NCBI GenBank assembly: GCA_938028565.1
Contig: CALIZS010000020.1
Coordinates: forward strand, 1-35,737
From: an uncultured Atopobium sp.
Lineage (GTDB): Bacteria > Actinomycetota > Coriobacteriia > Coriobacteriales > Atopobiaceae
Length of the DNA: 35,737 nucleotides
Reading direction: 5' to 3'
A program made the position numbers and the translations under genes. Of this stretch, positions 1-7,965 are shown in pieces (positions within the stretch are counted from its first letter, which is position 1; every line of letters begins with the position of its first letter). A model generated the notes under the pieces. The model did not search any database and was not told the origin of the DNA. It saw only the letters and a list, made by a program, of their open reading frames with translations.

Positions 1-87
1 ACGCATAACAGCGAAAAGGTGGACTTAGGCCCGTCCTTACGGTAAAGTAAAGGGGACTTGAAACACGTTTTTATAAGGAGAATTCAC

Positions 88-1437
88 ATGACACACCCTA
101 GCTTCGACGTCCTCGTGGTCGGCGCCGGTTCCAGTGGCCTCATGGCTGCCATTAATGCCGCCAGCCAAGGGGTCCGCGTCCTCCTCCTGGAGAAGAATAA
201 GCGACCTGGTCGCAAGCTCCTGCTATCAGGTGGCGGGCGCTGTAACGTCACCAACCGAACCAGCCGACAGGACCTGATTGCCCACATTCCCGGCAACGGA
301 AAATTCCTCTACTCGGCCCTCAATCAATTCGACCAAGATGACATTATCGACTTCTTCCAGTCCCGGGGTGTTCCCCTCAAGGAAGAGGACCACGGCCGTA
401 TGTTTCCGGTGACTAATTCGGCCCGGACTATTCTGGATACCTTGCTGGCTGAGCTTGAAGCCCTAGATGTCACTATCTGGTATGAAGCGCCCGTTGAGCG
501 CTTGCTCCTGGACCGGGAAGCCGGTCGGGTGCGTGGTGTCCTACTGGCTAGCGGCCGAGAGGTACTGGCGCCCGCGGTGGTGCTAGCCGTCGGTGGTCGC
601 GCCTATCCTAAGACCGGGGCCACCGGCGATGGCTACGCCTGGGCCCGGGCTGCCGGCCACACCATCGAGCGCCTTTATGCTACCGAAGCCCCGCTCTTGA
701 GTCAGGATCGCTTCATTGTAGACAAATCCCTACAAGGCGTCTCCCTGCGTGACGTGACGGTGACAGTCTGGGATGCGGAGGGAGCTCCTTCTGCATCTTC
801 CCCAGCCCAAACAGCCGGAAATACGCCTGCCAAACAACTTAGCGCCCCCGCCAAGGCTATCGTCACCCACCAAATGGACATGATTTTCACCCATTTCGGC
901 TTCTCAGGCCCTGCCATCCTACGTTGTTCCGGCCACGTCAACCAGTGGCTCTTTGCCCATCCGGAGGCGGAATCCTGCCTGCTAACAGTCAACTTTCAAC
1001 CTAAACTGACCCAGGCTGAATTGAGCGCCCAAGCTGAGGCCGGCCGCGACAAACAGCTGCTTACCTTGCTCAAACAGTGGGTGCCCGAGCGCCTGGCCTT
1101 GGTCCTCTGCCAGCAATTAGGGGTGGCACCAGAGATTGCCTTTAAGCAGCTGACCCACGCCCAGGTCGCCCAACTCTGGCAGCTGATAACGGCCTTTCCA
1201 CTAAGCGCGACCGGCTCGCAGCCTCTGGAAAAGGGCTTCGTGACTGGGGGCGGCGTCTCCACCAAGGAAGTCAATCCTAAGACCATGGAGTCCAAGCTGA
1301 CCCAAGGACTCTTCTTCTGTGGCGAGTTTCTGGACATTAACGGCTACACCGGCGGCTACAACATCACCGCCGCCTTCGTGACCGGCACCATCGCCGGCCA
1401 ATACGCCGCCTGGAAAAGCTTCGAGCTACAAGGCTGA
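88..1437 (+). CDS. NAD(P)/FAD-dependent oxidoreductase, BaiN/HI0933 family flavoprotein
   Basis: The predicted protein has 449 residues. The N-terminal Rossmann dinucleotide-binding motif VVGAGSSGLMAAINAA is followed by the family-typical GRKLLLSGGGRCNVTN segment that contacts FAD. The C-terminus carries FVTGGGVSTKEVNPKTMES and FCGEFLDINGYTGGYN, the second FAD-binding block of HI0933-like proteins. Family members are soluble flavoproteins; some reduce bile-acid or other enone substrates, but the substrate here cannot be told. I chose the ATG at 88 because AAGGAG lies 7 nt upstream at 75-80; the TTG at 58 has no such site and would add ten atypical residues. The gene is GC-rich, unlike everything after 4142. 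It faces the convergent pst genes across a repeat array and a terminator. Confidence 0.9.
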   Translation: MTHPSFDVLVVGAGSSGLMAAINAASQGVRVLLLEKNKRPGRKLLLSGGGRCNVTNRTSRQDLIAHIPGNGKFLYSALNQFDQDDIIDFFQSRGVPLKEEDHGRMFPVTNSARTILDTLLAELEALDVTIWYEAPVERLLLDREAGRVRGVLLASGREVLAPAVVLAVGGRAYPKTGATGDGYAWARAAGHTIERLYATEAPLLSQDRFIVDKSLQGVSLRDVTVTVWDAEGAPSASSPAQTAGNTPAKQLSAPAKAIVTHQMDMIFTHFGFSGPAILRCSGHVNQWLFAHPEAESCLLTVNFQPKLTQAELSAQAEAGRDKQLLTLLKQWVPERLALVLCQQLGVAPEIAFKQLTHAQVAQLWQLITAFPLSATGSQPLEKGFVTGGGVSTKEVNPKTMESKLTQGLFFCGEFLDINGYTGGYNITAAFVTGTIAGQYAAWKSFELQG

Positions 1438-1460
1438 TGATTTAATAGCCCTCCTGCCGA

Positions 1461-1731
1461 GCCAGTGGTCCACTCCAAAAAGTAGTCCACTAGCTCATGG
1501 CTTTCCTCCCCTTTTGCGACCTTTCCGGCAGTTTCCGCCCCAGCCAGTGGTCCACTCCAAAAAGTGGTCCACTAGCTCATAGCTTCCCACCCTATTTGCG
1601 CCCTTTCCCACAGCTTCCGCCCCAGCCAGTGGTCCACTCTCCAAAGTGGTCCACTAGCTCATGGCTTTCCTCCCTATTTACGCCCTTTTCCGCAGTTTCT
1701 GACCCACTCCAAAGAGTGGACCACTAGCTCA
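1461..1731. repeat. 82-bp tandem repeat, about 3.4 units, with paired palindromes
   Basis: Units start at 1461, 1543 and 1625, exactly 82 bp apart, and a shortened fourth unit ends near 1731. Each unit carries two copies of the near-palindrome AGTGGTCCACT about 17 bp apart (1464, 1481, 1546, 1563, 1628, 1645, and a lone copy AGTGGACCACT at 1715). These are followed by a pyrimidine-rich spacer. The open reading frame through the array is only a by-product of the repeat. The array lies between two convergent genes, so an intergenic repeat family or a set of protein-binding sites are both possible. Confidence 0.85.
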
Positions 1732-1733
1732 CT

Positions 1734-1770
1734 AAAAAGCGGCTAGGATCCAGTCCTAGCCGCTTTTTTA
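1734..1770. terminator. Bidirectional rho-independent terminator
   Basis: A perfect 15-bp stem, AAAAAGCGGCTAGGA with its complement, surrounds the loop TCCAG at 1749-1753. Because A and T runs flank the stem on both sides, it can terminate both the flavoprotein gene on the plus strand and the pst genes on the minus strand. Confidence 0.9.
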
Positions 1771-1772
1771 GC

Positions 1773-2687
1773 TTACCAATGAGTTTTCTGGCCACTGAAA
1801 ATGGCTTGTAATTCGGTCAGCGTCAAGTTTTTCAGCTGACTCTGGGCCGGGTTGACCACCACCACGATGCCATCCAAGGCAAAGGTAGCGTGCCCGACCT
1901 GGCTAGCCTCACTAGTAGTCAGCTCCCGTGACAGCATACCGATATCGGCGGTGCCATCCAGAGCGGCAGTAAAGCCGGCAGTCGACCCGTTGGAGGTCAC
2001 ATTAATCTTAACGCCAGGATTGAGCTTCTCGTAACGCTCGGCTAGCTTTTCAATGACCGGCGTCAAGGAAGTCGACCCAACTAAGCTCAGCTGGCCCTTG
2101 TGTCCACCCGAACTGTAGTCATAGGCGCCGGCCGCCTGCTCCTGCCAAGTCGCCTTGCTACCAGGACTAATATAGCCGGCGCTTTCCACCATAGCCTGCC
2201 CCTCACGCGAGAAGACGAAGGACATGAAGTCTTGACCCAGCTCGCTCAGCCCCTCTTCTTTCCAAGCCAGGTTAAAGGGCCGGGACAGAGGATAGGAACC
2301 GTCACGCACCGCTTCGACGCTGACCGCCACCCCATCCAAGCTCAGAGCCTGGATACTGTCATTGAGGGAGCCAAAGGAAATATAGCCAATAGCCGCCGGA
2401 TTGCCAGCCACCACCTGGAGGACGCCGCCCGTCGTATTGAGGACGTCGGCTTCCACGGTGATATTGTCGTCGCCTTGGGCATCGACTACCTTAGCCAGTT
2501 CCACAAAGGCCTGGCGTGTCCCAGACCCTGCTTCCCGGCTGACCACAATAATGGGCTGGCCGCTGACCGAGCTAGCGGCTGCTGCCACCAAGCCAAATGG
2601 CCCAAGGGCGCCCGCTAGAATCCCCGTCACTAGGATCGCCAGTGCCCACTTAAGGCGCCAGCGCCCCCATTTCTTCTGCTTAAACAT
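1773..2687 (-). CDS. PstS-like phosphate-binding protein with circularly permuted lobes
   Basis: The product has 304 residues, with a signal peptide (KWALAILVTGILAGALG, cleavage near VAAAASS) and no lipobox cysteine. Residues about 43-175 correspond to the second half of ordinary PstS proteins: IIVVSREAGSGTRQAFVE, then VLNTTGGVLQVVAG, GYISFGSLNDS, DGSYPLSRPF and SREGQAMVESAGYISP. Residues about 198-304 correspond to the first half: SLVGSTSLTPVIEKLAERY, NGSTAGFTAALDGTADIGM, FALDGIVVVVNP and LTELQAIFSGQ. The protein stops right after that half, where a normal PstS would continue into the segment found here at the N-terminus. A linker around residues 178-196 joins the two. The start has AGGAGG overlapping the phoU stop. 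It lies last after pstB and phoU and presumably binds phosphate outside the membrane. Confidence 0.85.
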   Translation of the reverse strand: MFKQKKWGRWRLKWALAILVTGILAGALGPFGLVAAAASSVSGQPIIVVSREAGSGTRQAFVELAKVVDAQGDDNITVEADVLNTTGGVLQVVAGNPAAIGYISFGSLNDSIQALSLDGVAVSVEAVRDGSYPLSRPFNLAWKEEGLSELGQDFMSFVFSREGQAMVESAGYISPGSKATWQEQAAGAYDYSSGGHKGQLSLVGSTSLTPVIEKLAERYEKLNPGVKINVTSNGSTAGFTAALDGTADIGMLSRELTTSEASQVGHATFALDGIVVVVNPAQSQLKNLTLTELQAIFSGQKTHW

Positions 2688-2701
2688 GATCTACTAGCCT
2701 C

Positions 2702-3358
2702 CTAGTTGAGCTCGACGATTTCGCCCGTATTGAGGAAGACTACCCGCTCACAAATGTTGGTCACATAGTCGCCAATACGCTCCAAGCTACCTGCCACACC
2801 CAAGTAGTCAATCCCGGCTGGAATCAACTCCCGTTTGCGTTCCATGCGCTCAGCCGTATCGCGGTAGACCGCCTCCAGCAATTCATCAATTTCCTCGTCC
2901 ATGAGAGCCACCTTACGGGCCTTCTTAGCGTCACGACTGATATAGCTGTCCAAGGCGTCAGCAATCATCTTCTCGGCCACTTGCGCCATGCGGGCCAGGT
3001 AGCCCTTAACCGTCTGGCTTTCTTCGTCGTGGTCTTGATTACGTAGGGCAATGGTCCCGATGGAAACCGCGTGGTCAGCAATACGTTCTAGGTCGATGCT
3101 GACATGGAGAACTGCGAAGAGCATACGCAAGTCTTGGGCTACGGGTTGCTGCAAAGCAATAATCTTGTGGGTATCTTTTTCGATTTCGGCCGTCGTGGCG
3201 TTGATTCTCAGGTCATCACTGAAGACTTCGTGGGCCAACTCGGTGTCGCTTTCGATATAGGCCTTGATGGCCTTGTTGACTGAGATTTCAGCCGCCTTAC
3301 CTAGGCCTAAGAGCTTGTTGTGTAAGGCTTCTAATTCTTGAACATAGTTATTACGCAT
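2702..3358 (-). CDS. phoU: Phosphate transport system regulator PhoU
   Basis: The protein has 218 residues, the usual PhoU length, and contains two tandem three-helix PhoU repeats (about residues 10-105 and 115-210). Recognisable segments are the ELEALHNKLLGLGKAAE start, ALQQPVAQDLRMLFAVLHVS with DLERIADHA in repeat one, and LERIGDYVTNICERVVFL in repeat two; the E-R-I-x-D motifs bind metal. PhoU works with PstSCAB to limit phosphate uptake and, where present, to control PhoR. It follows pstB by 19 nt and precedes the permuted pstS, so the three are one operon. The start is preceded by GAGGAGGTATGACCT. Confidence 0.95.
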   Translation of the reverse strand: MRNNYVQELEALHNKLLGLGKAAEISVNKAIKAYIESDTELAHEVFSDDLRINATTAEIEKDTHKIIALQQPVAQDLRMLFAVLHVSIDLERIADHAVSIGTIALRNQDHDEESQTVKGYLARMAQVAEKMIADALDSYISRDAKKARKVALMDEEIDELLEAVYRDTAERMERKRELIPAGIDYLGVAGSLERIGDYVTNICERVVFLNTGEIVELN

Positions 3359-3377
3359 AGGTCATACCTCCTCTAGA

Positions 3378-4142
3378 TTAGCCGAAGCGGCCTGAGATGT
3401 AGTCGTTGGTCCGTTGATCGCGTGGATCGGTAAAGATTTGGGCCGTGTCGCCAAATTCCACTACTTCCCCTGATAGGAAGAAGGCCGTCTTGTCCGAAAT
3501 ACGGGCCGCCTGTTGCATGTTGTGGGTCACAATCACGATGGCGTAACGATCCTTGAGTTCCTGAATCAAATCTTCGATTTTGTTGGTCGAAATAGGGTCC
3601 AGGGCTGAAGTCGGCTCGTCCATAAGTAGGACTTCAGGGTCGTTAGCGATGGCTCTGGCAATACAAATCCGTTGCTGTTGCCCCCCTGATAATTCAGTGG
3701 CATTGGAATGGAGCTTGTCCTTAACCATGTCCCAGATAGCCGCCCCCTTAAGGCTGTTCTCCACGATTTCATCTAGGACTTGGCTGTCCTTAATACCGTG
3801 AGTACGTGGCCCGTAGGCAATATTGTCATAGATAGACTTAGGGAAAGGGTTGGGTTGCTGGAAGACCATACCCACTTGCTTACGCAGTTGGGTGACATCA
3901 TAGTTCTTACTGTAGATATTCTTGCCATCTAGCTCAATCAAGCCTTCTACGCGGGCGCTAGGCACCAAGTCCTGCATGCGGTTGAGGGTCTTAAGGAAGG
4001 TAGACTTACCGCAACCGGAAGGTCCCAACACCACCACTACCTCGCCTTTATTGATGGAGAGCGAGATCTTATCAAGCACGGGTTTCTGACTTGAGGGATA
4101 TACCTTAGTGAGGTCCTTAACTGCTAAAACGGTGTTACTCAT
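3378..4142 (-). CDS. pstB: Phosphate ABC transporter ATP-binding protein PstB
   Basis: The protein has 254 residues from the ATG at 4142 (MSNTVLAVKDLTKVYP). It shows Walker A GPSGCGKST, the PstB-typical NRMQDLVPSARVEG segment, Q-loop VGMVFQQPNPFPKSIYDNIA, signature LSGGQQQR, Walker B LLMDEPTSALDP and the H-loop THNMQQAARISD. It energises phosphate import through PstC/PstA. A longer in-frame reading up to 4310 is only read-through of the antisense of the neighbouring permease. Oddly, the genes directly upstream are not pstC/pstA but two polar amino-acid permeases of different base composition. The Shine-Dalgarno sequence GAGAGGAG lies inside the upstream permease, whose last codons overlap this start (ATGAGTAA). 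Confidence 0.95.
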   Translation of the reverse strand: MSNTVLAVKDLTKVYPSSQKPVLDKISLSINKGEVVVVLGPSGCGKSTFLKTLNRMQDLVPSARVEGLIELDGKNIYSKNYDVTQLRKQVGMVFQQPNPFPKSIYDNIAYGPRTHGIKDSQVLDEIVENSLKGAAIWDMVKDKLHSNATELSGGQQQRICIARAIANDPEVLLMDEPTSALDPISTNKIEDLIQELKDRYAIVIVTHNMQQAARISDKTAFFLSGEVVEFGDTAQIFTDPRDQRTNDYISGRFG

Positions 4143-4160
4143 GTGAGGCGCTCCTCTCAA
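4126..4160. other. Composition and synteny breakpoint
   Basis: To the left, codon use and base composition are GC-rich and the genes are pst genes with Firmicute-like sequences. To the right, composition falls to the mid-40s percent GC and the genes are of Coriobacteria type. The switch lies within a few bases of the pstB start codon, whose ribosome-binding site is still in the right-hand block. A misassembled or chimeric join is the simplest reading; a natural replacement of the transporter ATPase is possible but less likely. Confidence 0.7.
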
Positions 4161-4812
4161 GCCTGCGCGAAAGATACGAAAGTGGGAAGCAGGCGGCAAA
4201 ATACAGGAAGAAAATAGCTCCGTAAATCCAAAGTGCTCCGTCGGTTGGGAACTTGAAGCGATAAAAATCGGTGATCTGGCTACCAACCCTGAGCAGCTCA
4301 ACCACGCCAATCAAATTACAAAGTGACGTTGTCTTAATCATGCGCGTAATCAGATTGATAGCTGGTGGTAAAAGACGTTTGAAAGCCTGGGGCAGAATGA
4401 CCTTAAAGAACGTTTGCTGGCGAGAAAGGCCAAGTACAAACGCACCGTCATACTGAGATGCTGGAATTGACTCCAACGACCCTCGTACCAGGTCTCCAAG
4501 CTCAGCTGCTCCCCAGAAGGTAAAGACCACAATTGAAGCTTCAATACCATCAAAGTTGACATCAAACCATTCAGAAGTACCAAAAAACACCACAAAGAGC
4601 AGCACTAGCTGAGGCATAACACGAACAATCTCAAGGTAAACACGAAGAATTGCGCGAACAACCTTGTTGTTGGATGTCATAAAAAGTCCAACGAGAACAC
4701 CAAGAGGAATAGAAAGCGCCACGGAGATAAGGCCAATATGCACCGTTGTTGCGAGACCTCCAAGAAGGCGCGTTATCACTCCGTCCTGCAGCAAAATGTT
4801 ATCGACGGGCAT
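4135..4812 (-). CDS. Polar amino-acid ABC transporter permease (HisM/GlnP family)
   Basis: The protein has 225 residues from ATG 4812 (MPVDNILLQDGV). It has the His/Glu/Gln/Arg/opine permease fold with five membrane segments. The conserved cytoplasmic loop that docks the ATPase is GAFVLGLSRQQTFFKVILPQ, followed by RLLPPAINLITRMIKTTSL. Early motifs are GLATTVHIGLISVALSIPLG and EIVRVMPQLVLLFVVFFG. The start overlaps the upstream permease by 14 nt, with GAGAGGAGG encoded inside that gene, so translation is coupled. In such operons an amino-acid ATPase would follow, but here the next frame is pstB. The ending RRLERSASHE may therefore be native only up to the breakpoint. Confidence 0.88.
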   Translation of the reverse strand: MPVDNILLQDGVITRLLGGLATTVHIGLISVALSIPLGVLVGLFMTSNNKVVRAILRVYLEIVRVMPQLVLLFVVFFGTSEWFDVNFDGIEASIVVFTFWGAAELGDLVRGSLESIPASQYDGAFVLGLSRQQTFFKVILPQAFKRLLPPAINLITRMIKTTSLCNLIGVVELLRVGSQITDFYRFKFPTDGALWIYGAIFFLYFAACFPLSYLSRRLERSASHE

Positions 4813-5452
4813 AGTCAAGCCTCCTCTCCAGCCAGCTGCCAAGCAAAGAAATAGGAACAAGGATAATCACATAGGCAACTACCAGCATAAAGAGGGCTTC
4901 TGTAGTGTCGTACTGCATACCAATAATGTCTTTAGTCACATACATTAAGTCTGCCAAGGCAATGCCGGAAACAACGGAAGATTCCTTGATTAAGAAAATG
5001 ATGTTAGCAACGAGGCCTGGAATTGCTACAGAAAGTGCCTGTGGAAGAATAACGTGCTGGAGAGCTTGAATCTTTGAGAGGCCCAAAACCTGTGCAGATT
5101 CAAACTGAATAGCTGCAACTGATTCAAAACCCGCACGAAACACCTCTGCCATATAGGAGCCACCAAGAAACGTTAGACCCACAACAGCAGCTACTTCTGC
5201 ATCCATTTTGAGACCAACTTTAGTTAGGCCAAAGTAGATAAGAAACAGCTGAATAAGCAGGGGTGTTCCTCTGGAAAGCTCAACATAAACAGCATTAAGC
5301 TGACTTAAAACAGGAATTTTTGTCAGCGAAATCTGAGCACTTATCAAACCAACGATAAGCGAGAAGAGAACTCCAAAGAAAGAGATAGTAAGCGTTATTT
5401 TTGCAGCTTCTGCATACAGTGGGAGGTGTTCCCCTATGAAGCTCCAGTCCAT
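4799..5452 (-). CDS. Polar amino-acid ABC transporter permease, first of a pair
   Basis: The protein has 217 residues from ATG 5452 (MDWSFIGEHLPLYAEAAKIT), chosen because GAGAGGA lies 9 nt upstream. It has five membrane segments and the family motifs VYVELSRGTPLLIQLFLIYFG, YMAEVFRAGFESVAAIQFES and AQVLGLSKIQALQHVILPQA. It forms a heteromeric channel with the next permease. The specificity for an amino acid cannot be read from sequence, and no solute-binding gene adjoins it. A separate promoter with a palindrome lies about 190 bp upstream. Confidence 0.9.
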   Translation of the reverse strand: MDWSFIGEHLPLYAEAAKITLTISFFGVLFSLIVGLISAQISLTKIPVLSQLNAVYVELSRGTPLLIQLFLIYFGLTKVGLKMDAEVAAVVGLTFLGGSYMAEVFRAGFESVAAIQFESAQVLGLSKIQALQHVILPQALSVAIPGLVANIIFLIKESSVVSGIALADLMYVTKDIIGMQYDTTEALFMLVVAYVIILVPISLLGSWLERRLDYARR

Positions 5453-5643
5453 GCGAATAAATCCTCTCGGGATGTGCGAATACTCACACAAGAGTTACAA
5501 AATAGCTTTACGCCCGAGTCTGTACCAGGAAAATTTTGCTCAGCGACAATTACACCCTGGTCGTATGTGACCCGGGCACCAGACACATCGCGGTGCATGC
5601 ACAAAGTGCAGTGTATGTCGTAGCCATAATTCGCATGCGTATA

Positions 5644-5671
5644 ATCCTAGTCGCAACTAGGATATTGTCAA
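5644..5671 (-). promoter_or_regulatory. Candidate promoter with palindromic operator for the permease pair
   Basis: On the minus strand a perfect -35 box TTGACA (5671-5666) is followed after 16 nt by TAGGAT (5649-5644). The spacer and -10 contain a perfect inverted repeat, ATCCTAGT-4-ACTAGGAT, at 5644-5663. The repeat has no T run after it, so it is more likely an operator than a terminator. It overlaps the stop of the upstream glycosylase gene. The leader to the first permease would be about 185 nt. Confidence 0.5.
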
Positions 5672-6214
5672 CTCACAATTGGTAAATTCTTTGATAATGG
5701 AAAATTCTCCCACTAAATCATCAACTGACATACGGGCATTAGCAGGACTTGTAGAGGGCAATTGACGTGCGGGAATACCAGTTTGTTGCTCGGTGTAGCG
5801 CTTATAAAATTTTGTAGCCGTCCCACCAAGTGTAAAAATGGCACAAATCGCAGAATCTTGAATAAGAGTGCCAATGTTGTGTGGAACTGGATTTGCAATA
5901 GAAGCGTCACTTGCGCCCTTAATGTCACAAGCCTTAAGCACATCACAAAGAGCAAGATGATGCCTTTTACAGAAGTCGATTTTTTCAGGTATGAACTTGA
6001 GGGGTTTCTCGCCATATAACGCGGCAACTACGCGCCAGAATCTATTCTGAGGATTGCCAAAATAAAAGCCAATTTCTCGAGACTTGGGACTAGGCATTGA
6101 TCCCAAGAGCAGCACGCGAGAGTCCGGGAAAATAATGGGATCAAGCGTGTTCTCTACATGCGTAAGCGCAGTTTTGGCAGTATCGCCAGCAGGCTGAGGT
6201 CTGTTTGCAGCCAC
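5657..6214 (-). CDS. DNA-deoxyinosine glycosylase-like protein (uracil-DNA glycosylase superfamily, family 6 type)
   Basis: The protein has 185 residues from a GTG start 2 nt after the stop of the upstream phosphoesterase. The motif LLLGSMPSPKSREIGFYFGN followed by PQNRFWRVVAAL is the hallmark of hypoxanthine-DNA glycosylases of the UDG superfamily. A late block, LPSTSPANA, matches the second active-site loop. Such enzymes excise hypoxanthine, formed by adenine deamination, and sometimes uracil, starting base-excision repair. No nearby ATG exists before the core domain, so GTG is favoured although no strong ribosome-binding site is seen; coupling to the upstream gene would explain this. It is the last gene of a three-gene operon. 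Confidence 0.85.
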   Translation of the reverse strand: MAANRPQPAGDTAKTALTHVENTLDPIIFPDSRVLLLGSMPSPKSREIGFYFGNPQNRFWRVVAALYGEKPLKFIPEKIDFCKRHHLALCDVLKACDIKGASDASIANPVPHNIGTLIQDSAICAIFTLGGTATKFYKRYTEQQTGIPARQLPSTSPANARMSVDDLVGEFSIIKEFTNCELTIS

Positions 6215-6216
6215 AG

Positions 6217-6996
6217 CTACTCGCCTTCTTGCAGCGGCTCAACAAACTCCTGCAAATCATCAAGGCGCAGTACAGTTACTTGGCCATAGCCGGCTCCACC
6301 TGTAGTGCCCGTGTCAATTCCCCACTTATCGCCATCTGACTGGACCCATTGCGCAAGACCATCAGGAGTAGTGGCGCTACGATTCAAGTTTTTTGCACCA
6401 AAGCTTGCTAACAAAGGAGTGGGTGTATGTCCGCAAATTACAATGGGATACGCTGCTTCTGACGTGCGGAAATCCGTAGGATATTGCCAAAACTCTTCAC
6501 GAATCCACAAAAGATCATTTTCAGACTGCTTGCTTAAATACTGTTCCAAAGAAGTCTTATCCCAGGCGGTTGGCAAGGGAACGCCATTAGACTTTACTCC
6601 CGCATGTACCAGAACAAAATCTCTACCTTGGACCTCAACGGTGGCGTACAAAGGAAGTGCCTGCAGCCAGCCAATCAGCTCACTATACTCTTCTTCAGAA
6701 AGCGTCTTGAGCTCAGCAAGTGTTGCGTCTCCCCCGTTAATCTGCCACATAAACTGAGCTTCAATATCGGCTTCTGAGTCCAACGCTTGCAGCGCAAGCT
6801 GCTCATGATTGCCCATTAAAACCGTGCAGTTAGGAAGCTCGCGAATTGTCTTTATAGTGGCAAGCGAGCTAGGACCACGGTCAATCATGTCACCAAGACA
6901 ATAGAACACGTCTGACTCGGTTGGATTAATACGCTCTAGAGCACGCCTGAGCGGCTCCACATGACCGTGAATATCAGAAAAAACGTACGTTGCCAC
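6217..6996 (-). CDS. Calcineurin-like metallophosphoesterase (Ap4A hydrolase / Ser-Thr phosphatase type)
   Basis: The protein has 259 residues. It contains the full metal-site set of PPP-type phosphoesterases: SDIHGH (residues 7-12), GDMIDRG, GNHEQ, and the later VLVHAGV and ICGHTPT, with an IDTGTTGGAGYG ending. Known relatives hydrolyse diadenosine tetraphosphate or dephosphorylate proteins; which applies here cannot be told. It starts 6 nt after the zinc-PLC-like gene and ends 2 nt before the glycosylase, so all three are probably co-transcribed. Confidence 0.88.
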   Translation of the reverse strand: MATYVFSDIHGHVEPLRRALERINPTESDVFYCLGDMIDRGPSSLATIKTIRELPNCTVLMGNHEQLALQALDSEADIEAQFMWQINGGDATLAELKTLSEEEYSELIGWLQALPLYATVEVQGRDFVLVHAGVKSNGVPLPTAWDKTSLEQYLSKQSENDLLWIREEFWQYPTDFRTSEAAYPIVICGHTPTPLLASFGAKNLNRSATTPDGLAQWVQSDGDKWGIDTGTTGGAGYGQVTVLRLDDLQEFVEPLQEGE

Positions 6997-7002
6997 AAAA
7001 AC

Positions 7003-7965
7003 CTATTCTGTCGAATCTTCATCTGCAAGCGTCTGACCATCAAAGTTCAGATTTTGCGTAAGCTCTTTTGCAGTATCAAGATTAAAGTCTGGCGAGAAGA
7101 AAACGTCAAGTGCATATGGCACATTTGCCAGCGCATGGTCATACAAATCCCAGAAGCTCTCTTTGCGAATCTCTCCCGTAAAAGGATCAGTCCACTCATT
7201 TCCTGCTCTGTTATCAAAGTCAGAATCAGAGGATTCTCTTGCCCCGTGAGAGAGCGCCTCAATCAAAGAAAACCTATTCGTACCAAAGGTACGCTCAAGA
7301 TGACCAAGTAGCTTTCTCTTCTTACCTGTTGGCGAATATGCTAGATGTTGGATAATCCTAAAATCAACAGCAGCTGACGAGAAAATCCTGGTATCGGTAG
7401 GTTTTTCATACGTCCATAGCAACGCAAAGAAAAACACCCTATCCAAAACGTAAAGCGTATGCAGTGATGCCTTCAAAACCTCGCTATAAGGCCTATAGGT
7501 AGCTACCGTTTTACCAAGGTGAGCGTAAAGAATTGCCTCATCAAGGTCCTTCTCGATTTCTGCATGTACTTGATTTTTAGCAGATTCATCCAAGCCCTCA
7601 ACACCTTGAGAGATAAGCATGTTTTGCCAGTAATAGACAAAGGGATGAGCAGTGGAATCAAGCATATAGTGGCAGAGAAATCCCGCAATATAGGCGCGAG
7701 CAACCGCAACGTCTTTAAGTGGCAGAGGTGCAATTGCGTCTCGCATAGAAAGAAGAAGTTCAGGCGTTTTTTCTTTATGCATGATCGACGCATATTTAGC
7801 GTAGCGATGCAACAGCGGATCTGCTGCTAAATAAAACAACGGATCTGGACCTTGGTTGCCCAACAGAAAAGCTTCTCGCTCTTCCATCGTAGAAAAACCA
7901 AGTTTGCCTGCAGCTATATCAAAGGCATCCTTGCCAAAGAAGTCATGAGTCAAAATTGCGGGCAT
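7003..7965 (-). CDS. Zinc-dependent phospholipase C-like protein
   Basis: The protein has 320 residues from ATG 7965 (MPAILTHDFFGKDAFD), with AAAGGA 6 nt upstream. The N-terminal ILTH, FLLGNQGPDPLFYLA and GFLCHYMLDSTAHPFVYYW provide the histidines and aspartates of the PF00882 zinc-PLC fold. There is no signal peptide, so it is likely cytoplasmic and its substrate need not be a phospholipid. It is the first gene of the operon with the phosphoesterase and the DNA glycosylase; the shared role is unknown. Confidence 0.8.
   Translation of the reverse strand: MPAILTHDFFGKDAFDIAAGKLGFSTMEEREAFLLGNQGPDPLFYLAADPLLHRYAKYASIMHKEKTPELLLSMRDAIAPLPLKDVAVARAYIAGFLCHYMLDSTAHPFVYYWQNMLISQGVEGLDESAKNQVHAEIEKDLDEAILYAHLGKTVATYRPYSEVLKASLHTLYVLDRVFFFALLWTYEKPTDTRIFSSAAVDFRIIQHLAYSPTGKKRKLLGHLERTFGTNRFSLIEALSHGARESSDSDFDNRAGNEWTDPFTGEIRKESFWDLYDHALANVPYALDVFFSPDFNLDTAKELTQNLNFDGQTLADEDSTE

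Noticed and set aside
1497..1727. 76-codon ORF over the tandem repeat
   Set aside because: The peptide only translates the 82-bp repeat and has no ribosome-binding site.
4143..4310. N-terminal extension of pstB
   Set aside because: The extra 56 residues are antisense to nothing useful and overlap the permease; PstB proteins begin at MSNTVLAVK-type starts, where a good ribosome-binding site lies.
5593..5602. Palindrome GTGCATGCAC in the permease leader
   Set aside because: Short, self-complementary and without a partner or clear promoter relation; chance is likely.
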